From positions 62,001 to 126,000 of the forward strand of contig QPMI01000176.1 in assembly GCA_004431415.1 (NCBI GenBank): a stretch of DNA of 64,000 bases, written 5' to 3'. The notes beneath the pieces are model-generated. The model was not told the origin of the DNA, did not search any database, and worked only from the letters and a program-made list of their open reading frames with translations. The position numbers and the translations under genes were made by a program. The DNA is from Cyanophora paradoxa. Its lineage: Eukaryota > Glaucocystophyceae > Cyanophorales > Cyanophoraceae. Positions 39,561 through 49,888 of this stretch are shown here, piece after piece (position 1 is the first letter of the stretch; each line of letters starts with the position of its first letter).

Positions 39561-40140
39561 CGGGCGGGGAAGCGGGCGGAGGGGCAGGTGGCGCCGGGCC
39601 CTGCGCATAGCCTGCACATACGCAGAGCTGAGGCGTCAGCTCGCGGGCGGGGAAGCGGGCGGAGGGGCAGGTGGCGCCGGGCCCTGCGCATAGCCTGCAC
39701 ATACGCAGAGCTGAGGCGTCAGCTCGCCCCAGACAGCGGCCGTGCGGGGGCGGCCCCCAGCGGGGGCGGCCGGGCCAGGTGCGCGGCAGCAGCGGCGGAG
39801 CGAACCTGGAGTCGACGACGCTGAGGCAGCCGGCAGGGCGGCGGGCGGGGAAGCGGGCGGAGGGGCAGGTGGCGCCGGGCCCTGCGCATAGCCTGCACAT
39901 ACGCAGAGCTGAGGCGTCAGCTCGCCCCGGACAGCGGCCGTGCGGGGGCGGGGCCCAGCGGGGGCGGCCGGGCCAGGTGCGCGGCAGCAGCGGCGGAGCG
40001 AACCTGGAGTCGACGACGCTGAGGCAGCCGGCAGGGCGGCGGGCGGGGAAGCGGGCGGAGGGGCAGGTGTCGCCGGGCCCTGCGCATAGTCTGCGCAGGG
40101 CCGAGGCGTCAGCTCGCCCCGGACAGCCGCGGCGCAGGGG
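39561..40140. repeat. 198-bp tandem array with a shortened first unit
   Basis: The block CGGGCGGGGAAGCGGGCGGA begins at about 39561, 39644, 39842 and 40040. The last intervals are 198 bp; the first unit is cut to 83 bp. Each full unit holds CCTGCGCATAG.CTGC, GAGGCGTCAGCTCGCCCC and CCTGGAGTCGACGACGCTGA. Long ORFs across it on both strands are repeats of the unit, not genes. Confidence 0.85.
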
Positions 40141-41308
40141 CGGGGCCTAGCCCGGCGCGACGTACAAGGAGCAGCTGCGAATGCTGCGATGCCGCGGCCG
40201 CCACACTCTGCTACGGAACGCCGGCCGCGGTTCAAGCCACGCATACGTGGGGCCGAGGCGTGCAAGTGGCGACCCGCCCCGAGCTTGAACTGCGCTTGAA
40301 GAGCTTGACAACATCGAGCTGGAGTCTGCTCGATCATGAATCGGAGTCCGTCAGAAACCGTCAGGGCGCGCACACAGCCGGCGTCGCGGCGTCTCGGGCG
40401 CCTTCTTCCTGCACTCTCGCGGCGCTCTCCGCCACCAGGAGCGGCTGTGCCCGCATTCGCCACCAGGAGCGCATCCGCGGCTGTTCCCGCACGGTGCAGG
40501 TGTCGCCGCCGAGGCCGCAGCCGGAAGCGCACCGGAACGCGACGTTGCGGGCGCGCCGCTCCAGCGCGCGCTCCGCATGCGGATGCTCGGCCCCGCGACC
40601 TCGTCCTCTGGGCCGAGCTCTGGCATGTGTACCCAGCAATCGCCACAAACTCTCAGGAGCACTTTTTTCCGGCGCCCGGTACAACAGGTACTTGAGGCGG
40701 CCTAGCGCGCCACGCGCCGCTTCTCGAGCCCGAGCATGTATGACAGAGTTTGTAGAGCGCATTGAGAGCATTCAGGAGCACGTGCTTCGGCGCGTATAGC
40801 AATAGCAGGTGAGGAGCGGCTTTGACATGTTTGCGCAGCCCCCTTGCATTTTTTTTCGCCGCTCGCAGCGGCTACGATGCGATCACACCTATACGAGAGC
40901 GCATGCAAAGAATCGCATCTTACAAAAATTGCTAACACAGAAAGTACGCCGCACCAACTCACCAGGGGAGCAAGGGAGGGGGTACCCCCCTTGCAATGAT
41001 GTTGTCATACTCGGTATACTCGAGACTCGCCACAGCGTCACGGTGTCTACAATGACGTACCCCCTTGGTCAGAGCACAATTGATAGAGGTGCTCAGATAG
41101 CTCCATCCTGAATAGCCCAGTGGAGTCTGAATCCGCAGCGATGGCGCGCACTGCGCATCATGGCATGGGCGAGATTTCAAGTTCCGTCGAAGTCGGACGT
41201 CCGACATTTACGCTACGAGTTATGGCTCTATCATAGTATGGCACAAACTTTTTCCGAGTCAAGTCGATTGACTAAACTCGGCCGAGTTTTTAGACTGGGA
41301 ACACCTTC

Positions 41309-41383
41309 CAAGTCAAATTAGTACCGTAGTACTGCGCTGGCCCGCCGCTGGGGCGGTCGAGGTCCCCGTACTAATTCGACTTG
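41309..41383. repeat. Imperfect inverted repeat (hairpin)
   Basis: CAAGTCAAATTAGTAC (41309-41324) pairs with GTACTAATTCGACTTG (41368-41383), 15 of 16 bases, around a GC-rich loop of 43 bp. A related GAGTCAAGTCGA precedes it. It could be a small MITE remnant. Confidence 0.5.
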
Positions 41384-41652
41384 AAAATGCAAGTGTTTTC
41401 TGATTGGTCACGTGCCGGTATATTTCGCATGCTATATAAAAGCTGCTGTTGGCAGTTGCTAGGTGGCGGTTACTAGAAGCATACCAAGTAGCTACTAGAA
41501 CCTACCAGGTAGCTAATTTACATAAGGGCAAGATCAGCCAGCCGCGCATCCGGCGCCTGCAGCTGCCAAATTGGTAGTGCCAATCTGGAGTTTGGCCCCA
41601 GTTCGCCAGGAATTCGAAACTCCGCCTAAGGCCGGCCCATAACTCGTAGCGT

Positions 41653-41842
41653 TAATACTGTATATTTTTTTTTTAAAGATCTACGGTGGGCGTGCCCACT
41701 CGTAGTACACAACGAGGATACAAGTCACGGTTTCGGGAATCACAAGGATTCGAAGTACAACGTAGCGGAAACAGCAGGAACCGAACCCGGGAATCCGGGA
41801 GGTCGTAGCACGACCTCATACCACTGCGCTAATACTGTATAT
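41653..41842 (-). mobile_element. tRNA-derived SINE with 13-bp target duplication
   Basis: On the minus strand the body starts GCGCAGTGGTATGAGG (A-box-like), has GGGTTCGGTTCC (B box of a Pol III promoter), an unrelated middle, a hairpin tail and poly(A), seen as T8-9 at 41666-41674. TAATACTGTATAT occurs perfectly on both sides (41653-41665 and 41830-41842), as expected of LINE-machinery insertion. Its tail hairpin (CTACGAGTGGGC...GCCCACCGTAG) is related to that of the repeat beside the virus, defining a family in this genome. Confidence 0.8.
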
Positions 41843-42384
41843 GTAGGACCGCTTTTTTAACGCTAGCCGTCGTTTTATTTTGCCGTAAATTGCCGAGAGG
41901 CCGAATTCGGCAATTTTAAGGGACGGCAATGTCGCTCGTACCCCCCCCGCGCGCGCGCCCGGGCGCACGCCGGCGGAAGCTAAGCGTGTAGCGGCGCCGG
42001 CGGCGAATGAAGAACGACGGCGTAGAGGATGCATATGCCCTCGAGCTCGCGGCCGCGGCACCGAAACCGAAGCGAGAAGCAAGCTTAAGAGAACGCAGCT
42101 GGGTCTCTTTGGCGCAAGTCCAATCCCCAGTCAAGGCCAGCGTGCGGCCGGCCACTGCGGTACGCGTTTGTATGGGCCCATAGTGCTTGAAGAAAGCTCC
42201 AACGGAGGTTTAACAATGGCTAAATGGTAAGTCAAAGTTACATTCTGCACAATTCTGGCAATTCTGGTGGTCTTTTGCCATACATCTGCACAATTCTGGC
42301 AGTTTCAAATATTCGGCGCCACGAGGCTATGCCGAATAGCGCCGAATATTAAGGTCTGCCTGACATCACTCGTTTTGCAGTACT

Positions 42385-42584
42385 CCAGACGGACATCCAC
42401 ATGTACGCATAGTACATCATCACTGTACATGTGGATGTCCGTCTGGTATGCGGCGTACTATGCGCATGCGCACATGTGGCTGTCCGTCTGCCAGTCTGGT
42501 GTGCGCACCGTGGCACATGCATGATGTGGATGTCCGTCTGGTATATCACTGATAGTATATGCGCACATGTGGATGTCCGTCTGG
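42385..42584. repeat. Cluster of ATGTGGATGTCCGTCTGG repeats including a perfect 22-bp palindrome
   Basis: A perfect inverted pair (42385-42406 with 42425-42446, 18-bp loop) is followed by direct copies at 42474-42490 (one change), 42524-42541 and 42567-42584. Spacers contain TATGCGCATGCGCAC-like sequence. There is no coding potential. Confidence 0.8.
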
Positions 42585-42897
42585 CGGTCTTTCGCATCGC
42601 CGAGTCGGATAGGTATAGGTATACGTATCCGCCGTGGAACACCAGCTACAGTCGCCGTGGCACGCGGACTCGGGATGGACACGCAGTACCTACGGCGTAG
42701 TACTAGTGTACCGAGTCCGACGGTCCGAGGCCTCCCGGAGTCCGATCTCTCAGTGATCTAGGATCCAGTTCATGTCTTATCTAGGAGCATGACAATTATC
42801 AATTCCAGGATGTATGCGCATGTGCGCAGTAGGCTCGCCCCATCGCCGGCGCGCCAGCGGTGAGCTCGAGCAGCGCTCCTGCAGCTTGCGCCGGCAT

Positions 42898-42900
<3 letters not shown>

Positions 42901-42937
<37 letters not shown>
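42901..42937. repeat. (CAG)n trinucleotide repeat
   Basis: Twelve CAG units just 19 bp before the RWP-RK start codon, ending in a TAG stop in that frame, so probably in the 5' UTR. Confidence 0.85.
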
Positions 42938-42955
42938 TAGTAAACATCGCATCAC

Positions 42956-45611
42956 ATGCGCAGCGAAAGCACGCAACAAGAGGCCATACGCGCGTTTATG
43001 CGTACTGCGCCTGCCGCGCTAGCTGCGACTGGTCGCGCACAGCCTGAAGAACGCGAAGATTTAGAAGCGCCAATGCATCTCGACGCGTCGCTCGGGATAT
43101 CGCTGGACTTCGACAAGCACATGGAGCCACTCTCGTTCCTGGTGCCCGAGCTCGTCCTTTCCGGATCCGGATCCCCCGCGCCAGCTGCGGGCTCGACTGC
43201 AGCTGCCGCGTCCAATTTGGGCAAGACACGCCCGCGGGCGAGGACGTTGCGGCCGGCAATGATGCCCGCCAGCCCCGGCACGCCGTACGACGCCCTCGAA
43301 CAATCGCCCGCCTTCTCCCTATCGGTGCGCACGAGCTGGAGAAATATTAATTCCCCGTCGACCCGCAATTGCCGTGCCGACTCGCCGCCCCGGGCCGCGC
43401 ACAGGGCATCGATCTCGCCGAGGAGGGCGAAGGGGAAGTCGAAGCCCAGCCAGTCCCAGCCCCGTTCGCGCAGAACGGATTCATGTATTTCGCCGTCCCC
43501 ATGTTCCTGCCCGACCACGCGGAGCCGGAGCACTCCGCCCCATCCTTCCGCTCCCGTTCCCTCCCGAACTTTGAGTCCCTTCCCGCCGAGCTCCACGAAT
43601 TGCAAACCCCCGCGAGCGCGGTCGCCCCCTGGCCGGTGGCGGCGGCCGGCAAGCGGAGGCAGGAGGGCCACGCCCCGGGCCCCTCGAAGCGCCGCGACCC
43701 AGTCCCCGTGAGTCCCCGCGCCCCGGCCCCTCACCGAGGCTCGCGCTCCGCTGACCTCCGCGCAGGCCGACGCCCCGCTGCCTGCGCTGCTGGGCGCCCC
43801 GGCCGACCGCGCTCGCCCGGGCTGGGCCCCGGCGGACCACGCCCTCGTCTTGTCCGGCTCCGTCAACTCGACGTACCTCGAGCGCATCCAGAAGCACGGT
43901 GCGAGCGCGGCGCCCTCGCCCCCAACCGCATCGCAAGCAAACAGCGGCGCTCGCCTCGCGGTCGGCAGGCGTGGAGGGCAAGTTCCTCCCCCCCTGGCTC
44001 GTCCGGCCCGTCCGCGGGGCGAGTCCCGCCGTTTCCCCCTCGGATTCGCCGCGCGGCGTCGCCGGCGGCGCCGCCGAGCATAGCGCCGGCTCGGCCCCGG
44101 CCCCGGCCCCGGCCCCGGCCCCGGTTTCGGCCCCCCTGCACCCCGCTCTCTCGCACGCCTGCAATTTCGCCACGTTCTCGAGGTGCGAGCGTCGGGGCGC
44201 GCGGGCGCCGGCGCCCCGCGTCGGTGTCGAGCGTGCAGCGCGCAGGGCCGGCGGCAAGCTCGAGACGGTGACCTTCGCGATTGCGGAGGCGTTCGGCCCC
44301 GGCGCGCCCCTCGACGCCGGCGCCCACGCCCACGCCGCCGATGCCGTCCCGCAGCCGGCCTCGCCCGCCGGCGGAGGCCGGGCGCAGGCGCCCGTCCGCT
44401 GGGCCGCCTGCAGCCCCCGCGGCCCTCCACCCCTTCGCCCCCCTCGCCATCGCCCTCGAGCCGCCCCCCTTCATCGAGCTCCTCCCCGGTCCCGCTCCGG
44501 CGCCGCCGCCGCCGGCGGGGGCGGCGCGCGCAGGCAAAGGACCGGTGGCGGTGCGGCCGGCCCCGGTGCGGCCGGTGGCGTTGCGGCCGGCGCCGGTGTA
44601 CAAGGGGGCGCTCCCCTTCGAGCTCGACGAGGGCGTCCTCCGCCGCCTCGCCGCTCAGCAGGCGCCTCAGCCGCCCCCGCGACCGCCGTCGCACCGCCTG
44701 ACTCCGCCCGCAGCGCGCCAAGCTCCAGCAGCAGGTGGCCGCCGAGAGGGCCGGCGCCGCGGCCCCGCCCCCCGGCGGCAGCGCCCCCGTGCGCCCCGCC
44801 CGCCATCCCCTTCGAAATCCGCCCCTCGCAATCGCTGATTGTGGGGTCGGGGCGGGCGCAGGCGATGCCGCCGTCGGGGTCGCGTGTGACACGGGAGGAG
44901 CTGGTGGCCAACTTCGAGCACCCGATCCAGGACGTGGCGCGCCGCCTCGGCGTCTGCGTGACCGTCCTCAAGAAGATCTGCCGCTCGCACGGGATCACGC
45001 GCTGGCCACAGCGCAAGCTCCGCTCCGTCACGCGCTGGACCGAGCAGGCGGACGTCGTCCTGCAGAACCGCGTGCCGGGCTTCGACCACGCCGCCATCGC
45101 CAGCGTCGCGGCGCGCCTCCGCGAGACCCGCTCGACCCTGTACCGCAACCCCGCCGCCTCCAGTGCGCCCCGTCCCGCCCCCGCCCCGCCGATCGCGAGC
45201 AATCCCCGTTCGACACGTGACCGGGCGGCGCAGTCCGGGACGTGACGGGGCTCATCCGGAAGCTGCTGGTGCAGCCGATCCAGCAGCGCTTGAACGAGAT
45301 GCGCGCCGCGGCGGGGGCCGGCGCGGGGCGCGACGAGCCCGACGGGGAGGGCAGCGACGCGGAGGAGGCCTCCAAGTCCGGGGGCGTCCAGATGGAGGAC
45401 ATCGCAACGTGCGCAGACGCCCCCCCGCGCCCGTCCCCCGCTCCCAGGCAGACGCCCCGGGCCCCGCCGCTCACCTCCCAGCGCCGGTAGGTACCTCCAG
45501 TCCTACCTCGCCGCCGCGACGGGCTCCGGTGCGCCGGCCCCGGTGCCGGCGCCGGCCGCCGACTGCACGGCGCCCGATGCCGGCCCCGGCCCCGCCGGCC
45601 TCCACGCCTAG
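42956..45611 (+). CDS. RWP-RK domain transcription factor
   Basis: Starts MRSESTQQEAIRAFMRTAPAAL at 42956. After a regulatory-type N-terminus (LDASLGISLDFDKHMEPLSFLVPEL; later FMYFAVPMFLPDHAEPEHSAPSFRSRSLPNFESLPAEL), exons continue with Ala/Pro-rich linkers. The RWP-RK domain is coded at about 44880-45030: REELVANFEHPIQDVARRLGVCVTVLKKICRSHGITRWPQRKLRS, with the signature RWPQRK. It is followed by RETRSTLYRN, then LIRKLLVQPIQQRLNEMRAAA and an acidic stretch, ending HA-stop at 45609-45611. The family binds DNA and controls nitrogen responses or gamete/mating programmes in algae and plants. An intron or frame change near 43340-43370 is needed to join the N-terminal parts; I could not place it exactly. 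Confidence 0.8.
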
Positions 45612-46887
45612 GAGCTGGCCATGGGCATCCTGCATCGCGGGCGGCGGGGTGCACGCTTGCTTCCGCCCCATCCCCCCCCCAGCTGCAGGGGGCGTTTCCC
45701 CCCTGCGCCTTCTGAGCCGGCCTCGCACCCCGGCACGAACGCACTACATATCCCAATCCAGGTTCAATTCTACATGCATCGGGCAAGTTCGAATTTCGAG
45801 GTTGACATCCGAGCTGAGCCCGTTTATTGCGTGCGGTTCACGCTCTTGTACATTTTCCGTCGACTTTTAATTTTTCGAGCTTCGTTTCACATATACAAGT
45901 TGGCCTAGAGACCACGATCGATTGATATTTACAGATTGCAGCATTAATATTCCTTGTCTATACGGACCGGATCTATTAGTGAGTCATGTACATTCGAATT
46001 CGTCTTTCGGACTGTGGATATGCTTTTCAATTCGGATTCATTATTCTAGATTAGACTGTACGCATATATTCTAGCGCTTGTACGGCGCAATTAGAGATAT
46101 ATAGAGTACGTGTAGCTATATAGGTATAGCACCGTACCGCATTTCATTATTGGTTCGAAAATCCCGCAATCAGGTACCGTGTACGTACCAAAGCGGCGCG
46201 CTACAGCTCTTGCTAGCCGCTGAGCCGGACAGGGCGAGGCTGGCTTGTTTTATTACAGATAGACGTGGCACGAACGCCGTATCATGATCATGATCACAGA
46301 CTCCAGCTGTGCACGTGATGTTCACGGTTATGCAATTAGAGCACTAGTACTCGATTTCAGAATATCCTTCGATCATTGAATTGATTAGATTGTTCCATCG
46401 TACACGTTGACTCAGTGACTTGCCGATGATCATATTTATATATCATAGTATGAACATTGAGTTTCAGGAGGCCGAATTTCACACTTTCCGACGCCGTGAC
46501 GCCTAAGAGAGACCAGCGCTAGCACTGGTGCTAGCTATAGCTGCACTGCAGTACCGTAGCTATAGTACCTGCAGATTGACTCAGTGACTCAGTAATAATC
46601 TGCAGTTGTAGAACGCATTGGTGTTTCCTTAGTTGTCGCAGTACTAGTGACGTACGTCGAGTGATGGTCCCATGATCAGTGCCAGATCGCGATCGTTTCA
46701 TAACGAGCCCTAGTAGGCCATACCTACGTATACAGGTACAGGCCCAGGCTAGTAGACTAGACTTTGAGGCCCTGAGCTCGAGGAAATTCAAAATCGGCAA
46801 TGTTTAATATATAATTGTATCATGGCGCTTGGGGGGGGGGGGGGGGGGGGGGGGTACGGGGCTGGGAGGGGAATCGAGGGCCAGGGC
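45612..46887. other. AT-richer intergenic region
   Basis: No gene recognised. It has many short palindromes (CTATAGCTA, GATCATGATCATG) and a run of 24 G at 46831-46854. Confidence 0.55.
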
Positions 46888-47100
46888 TCAATGCCCGTGC
46901 GCATGGCCGAGGGCGTGGCCATGGGTCCCGTGCCCGTGCCCCGCGGCGGGGCGGCCGGCGGCGGCGGCCTTGACGGCGGCGGCGGCGCGACGGGCCCAGT
47001 TGAGCCACCAGCCGCGCAGCACCGCCTCGATGTCCCCGATCTGCCGGCCCCGGGGATCGATATCGAGGGGGCGCTCAGCCCTCTCCGAGGCCGGGCCCCT

Positions 47101-47135
<35 letters not shown>

Positions 47136-49532
47136 CGGGGCGGGGCGGGCGGGCGGGGACGGGGCGCGGGGCGCGCACGAGGCGGAGGGGCTCGCTGGGC
47201 GGCGCCCGCCGCTCCACCGTCCGCTTGCCGTGCAGCCGCGCCAGGTGCTCCGCGGGGGCGGAGAGCTGCCGCGCCGCCTCACGCGGGGCCGGCGGGGCGG
47301 GGCGCGGGGGCGCGGGGCGGGGGCGGGGGCGGGACCAGGCGGCCGAACTTGGCCTGCTTGTCCTCCTCGAACCAGGCCTCCACCTGCACGCCGTCCGGGA
47401 ACGTGTACTTCCCCAGCCCGTGCCTGCGCCCCGGCCCCGGCCCCGGCCCCGCCTCAGAGAGGGGCGCGCGAGGGGCGGGGCCCGCGCACCGCTTGTCGTT
47501 CCACCACGGCCCCTCGTAGACCGACCCGTCCACGTTGGCGTACCTCCCCCGCCCGTGCCTGCCCTCGCCCGCCGCGTCGGGCGCGGCGCGGCGGGGCGGG
47601 TTGGGGTGGAGGCACCGCCGGTTGTTCGCGAAATCGCCCTCGTAGCTGTCCCCGAAAGCCCCCCGCCAGACCCCGCGCCCGTGCAGCAGGCCCTGCGCGC
47701 CGCCCCGCCTCAGGGTGCACGGGGCGTGCGGGCGGGGTGGGGTGCGGGGCGGGGGGGTACCCTGTGCCAGGCGCCCTCGTACGAGTTGCCCTCGATGTCC
47801 GTGTAGACTCCGCGCCCGTGCCGCTCGTCCTGCCCGGCCGGCCGGCCGGGCGGGCGGGCGGGTCGGCGGAGGCGGCGCCGGGCGGGGCGGGGCGGGGCGG
47901 GGCTGGCGGCGCGCACCTCGTCCCAGTCCCCCACGTAGACGTAGAAGTTCCTGCTGATCTGCCCCGCCCCGCCCGCCCCGCCTCGGCCCCCGCCCCTGCC
48001 CCGGCCCTGCGCCGGGCGCGCGCGCTCGGGGGCGGGGGCGGCGGGCGGACCTCCATCTGCGACTTCTTGGCGCCGAAGGCGTACCGCTTCCTCGCGTGCC
48101 GCACCACCAGCGACTCCTGCGCCCCGGCCCCGCCCCCGCTCGCACCGGGCCGCGGCCGGCGGGGAGCCCGGCGGGGCGGGGCGGGGAGGGGCGCACAGGG
48201 CTGTAGTCGTTGGCGAGGGGCCCCGAGAACTCCCCGCTGAAGTTGCCCCAGCGCAGCACTCCGTGCCCGTGCTTCTTTCCTGCGCCCCGCCTTCTGCGAG
48301 GACCCCGCGCGGGGAGGGAAGGGGCCGCGCGCGCCGTCCTTCCACATCCCCTCGTACTCGCCGCCGCCGCAGGATCCGTCGCTCTTGGCCGCGAACGAGT
48401 GGTACTTCTTGCAGTGCTCGTCCTCGCTGCAGGGCGAAGGCCGCAGGTGAGCGCTGCGGCGGGGCGGGGCGGGCCTCGGAGGGGCGCGGCGAGTGCGCAC
48501 TTGCCGACGGCGGCGTCGCCGTAGACGAAGCGCCCGCGGCCGTTCTGCGTCCCCTCCCGCCACTCGCCCACGTAGCTGCTGTACCCGTCCCCGTAGTAGA
48601 GCGAGCCCCGGCCTGCGCAAGGGCCCCCGGCCGGCCCCGCCTCGGCGGGGGCCCCGCGCCCGGCGGAGCGAGCAGCGCCGCGCACCGTGCTTCTTGCCCT
48701 CCCGCCACTCGCCGACGTACCTGTCCCCGCCGTCGTACGCGAACTCTCCCCTTCTGCGCGCTCCGCCGTCGCCCCCAGGCCGGGGCGGGGCGGCCGGGGG
48801 AGGGGCCGGGGCGGACCCCTGCATGAGGAGCTCGGGGTTGAAGTCGCCCCAGTACTTGATGACGTGCCGCGCCCGCCCCTCGTCCACCCACCACGAGTCC
48901 GCCTTCGGCGCACCCTCTGCCGCCCCGTCAGCGCGCCCGCGCCCCGCCCGCCCGGTCACCCGGCGCACTCTTCTTCACGGGCTTGGCGTTGAACATGGAG
49001 CGCCGGCGGTGGCCGTGCGGCGCGGGGGCGGCGGAGGCCGGCCGCGAGGCGCCCGCGGGGTCGGCCGGGAGGGGGCGAGGAGGCCGGCGGAGGCGGGGCG
49101 GGCGGGCCGGCGCCGGGGGCGGCTGGGGGCGAGCAGGCGCGGGTTCGGGGCGAGGGGGGCCGGGTCGGAGTACACGGACGGGTCGCCGAGGTGCCGCGCG
49201 TGGGCGGCGGCGTACGCGTCGGCCACGGAGGGGCGGCGGGCGGAGGGGTCGGCGGAGGCGGCGCGCGGGGCGGAGGTCGAGGGCGCGGGGGAGAAGGTCA
49301 TCGTCGGGGGCGGCGGCCTCGGCGTGAGGCGCTCCGCCGCGCTTCCGGCGCCATGCAGAGGCGGCGCGCCTGTGCCCTCGGCGCTGGCGAGGCGCAGGCG
49401 CATGGAGGGCGACCCGGGGAGGCGCGCGATGGGGTTTCGGCGGGGCGTCTTCGGCGGAGTCGGCGCCATCACTCCCGAGAGCCTGCGCCTGGCCGCATTG
49501 AGCGCGGCCAGGTACGCCTCCGATTCGACCAT
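46888..49532 (-). CDS. MORN-repeat protein with histidine-rich tail
   Basis: Starts MVESEAYLAALNAARRRLSGVM at 49532 (or an upstream codon), with a disordered leader, MFNAKPVKK, then KADSWWVDEGRARHVIKYWGDFNPELLMQG. At least eight MORN units follow: DRYVGEWREGKKHG, SSYVGEWREGTQNGRG, GEYEGMWKDG, KKHGHGVLRWGNFSGEFSG, NFYVYVGDWDE, RHGRGVYTDIEGNSYEGAWH, LHGRGVWRGAFGDSYEGDF, RHGRGRYANVDGSVYEGPWWN and RHGLGKYTFPDGVQVEAWF. The C-terminus has LSAPAEHLARLHGKRTVERRAPP, DIEAVLRGWWLNWARRAAAAV and ends in a His-Gly-rich tail (HGHALGHAHGH) before TGA at 46888-46890. Introns of about 60 bp sit between most repeats. MORN proteins occur in axonemes and at membranes. A 34-bp tandem duplication covers the start codon region (49497-49564), and a 34-G run lies in an intron (47102-47135). 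Confidence 0.75.
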
Positions 49533-49888
49533 TGAGCGCGGCCAGGTACGCCTCCGATGCGCCCGGGGCTCGCTGCGAGCCCGGGCAGGCGAGCAGAGGC
49601 GCGGGGTGCTTTCAAGCCGACACTACGAGTTTTTAGCTTTGACAGGGACCCACTCCACAGCCCACGGGGCTTGCAGCTAACGGCGCGGTCCGATGAGCTG
49701 GCCGCGTGGCTAGCTATAGCGCTAGAGAGCCAGAGAGTTGAAAGAGAGAAGAGAGTTGAAAGAGAGCTAGGACGGGCTGAGTCAAAAGGGCCAGCGATGT
49801 TTCAGGGGTAGCGCTTGGGATCGGTATACCCCCCTTCACCAGCTAAAACAAGTTAAGCCCACAGCCCACAGCAAGCAGACCAGGCACC

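Larger units (their letters stand above)
38101..42955. other. Gene-poor, repeat-rich region of about 4.9 kb
   Basis: I find no gene I can defend. It contains CGATCG palindromes (39061-39110), a G-rich tract (39395-39460), the 198-bp tandem array, an inverted repeat at 41309-41383, a SINE, a cluster of palindromic repeats (42385-42584) and a CAG run. A TATATAAAAG near 41432-41442 could be a promoter, but what follows (GGTAGCTACTAGAACC-like repeats) has no coding signal. The ORF at 40260-40799 has no recognisable domain. Confidence 0.5.

Noticed and set aside
39636-40646. Long minus-strand repetitive ORF with Cys-rich units
   Set aside because: Translation of the 198-bp tandem array; stops are rare only because of high GC.
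40260-40799. Possible transposase or host gene
   Set aside because: No catalytic or domain motif, no splice-supported structure, Ser/Arg-rich composition typical of GC-rich noncoding frames.
41760-41829. Functional tRNA gene
   Set aside because: A and B boxes exist but the cloverleaf is not convincing, and target duplications plus poly(A) mark it as a SINE.
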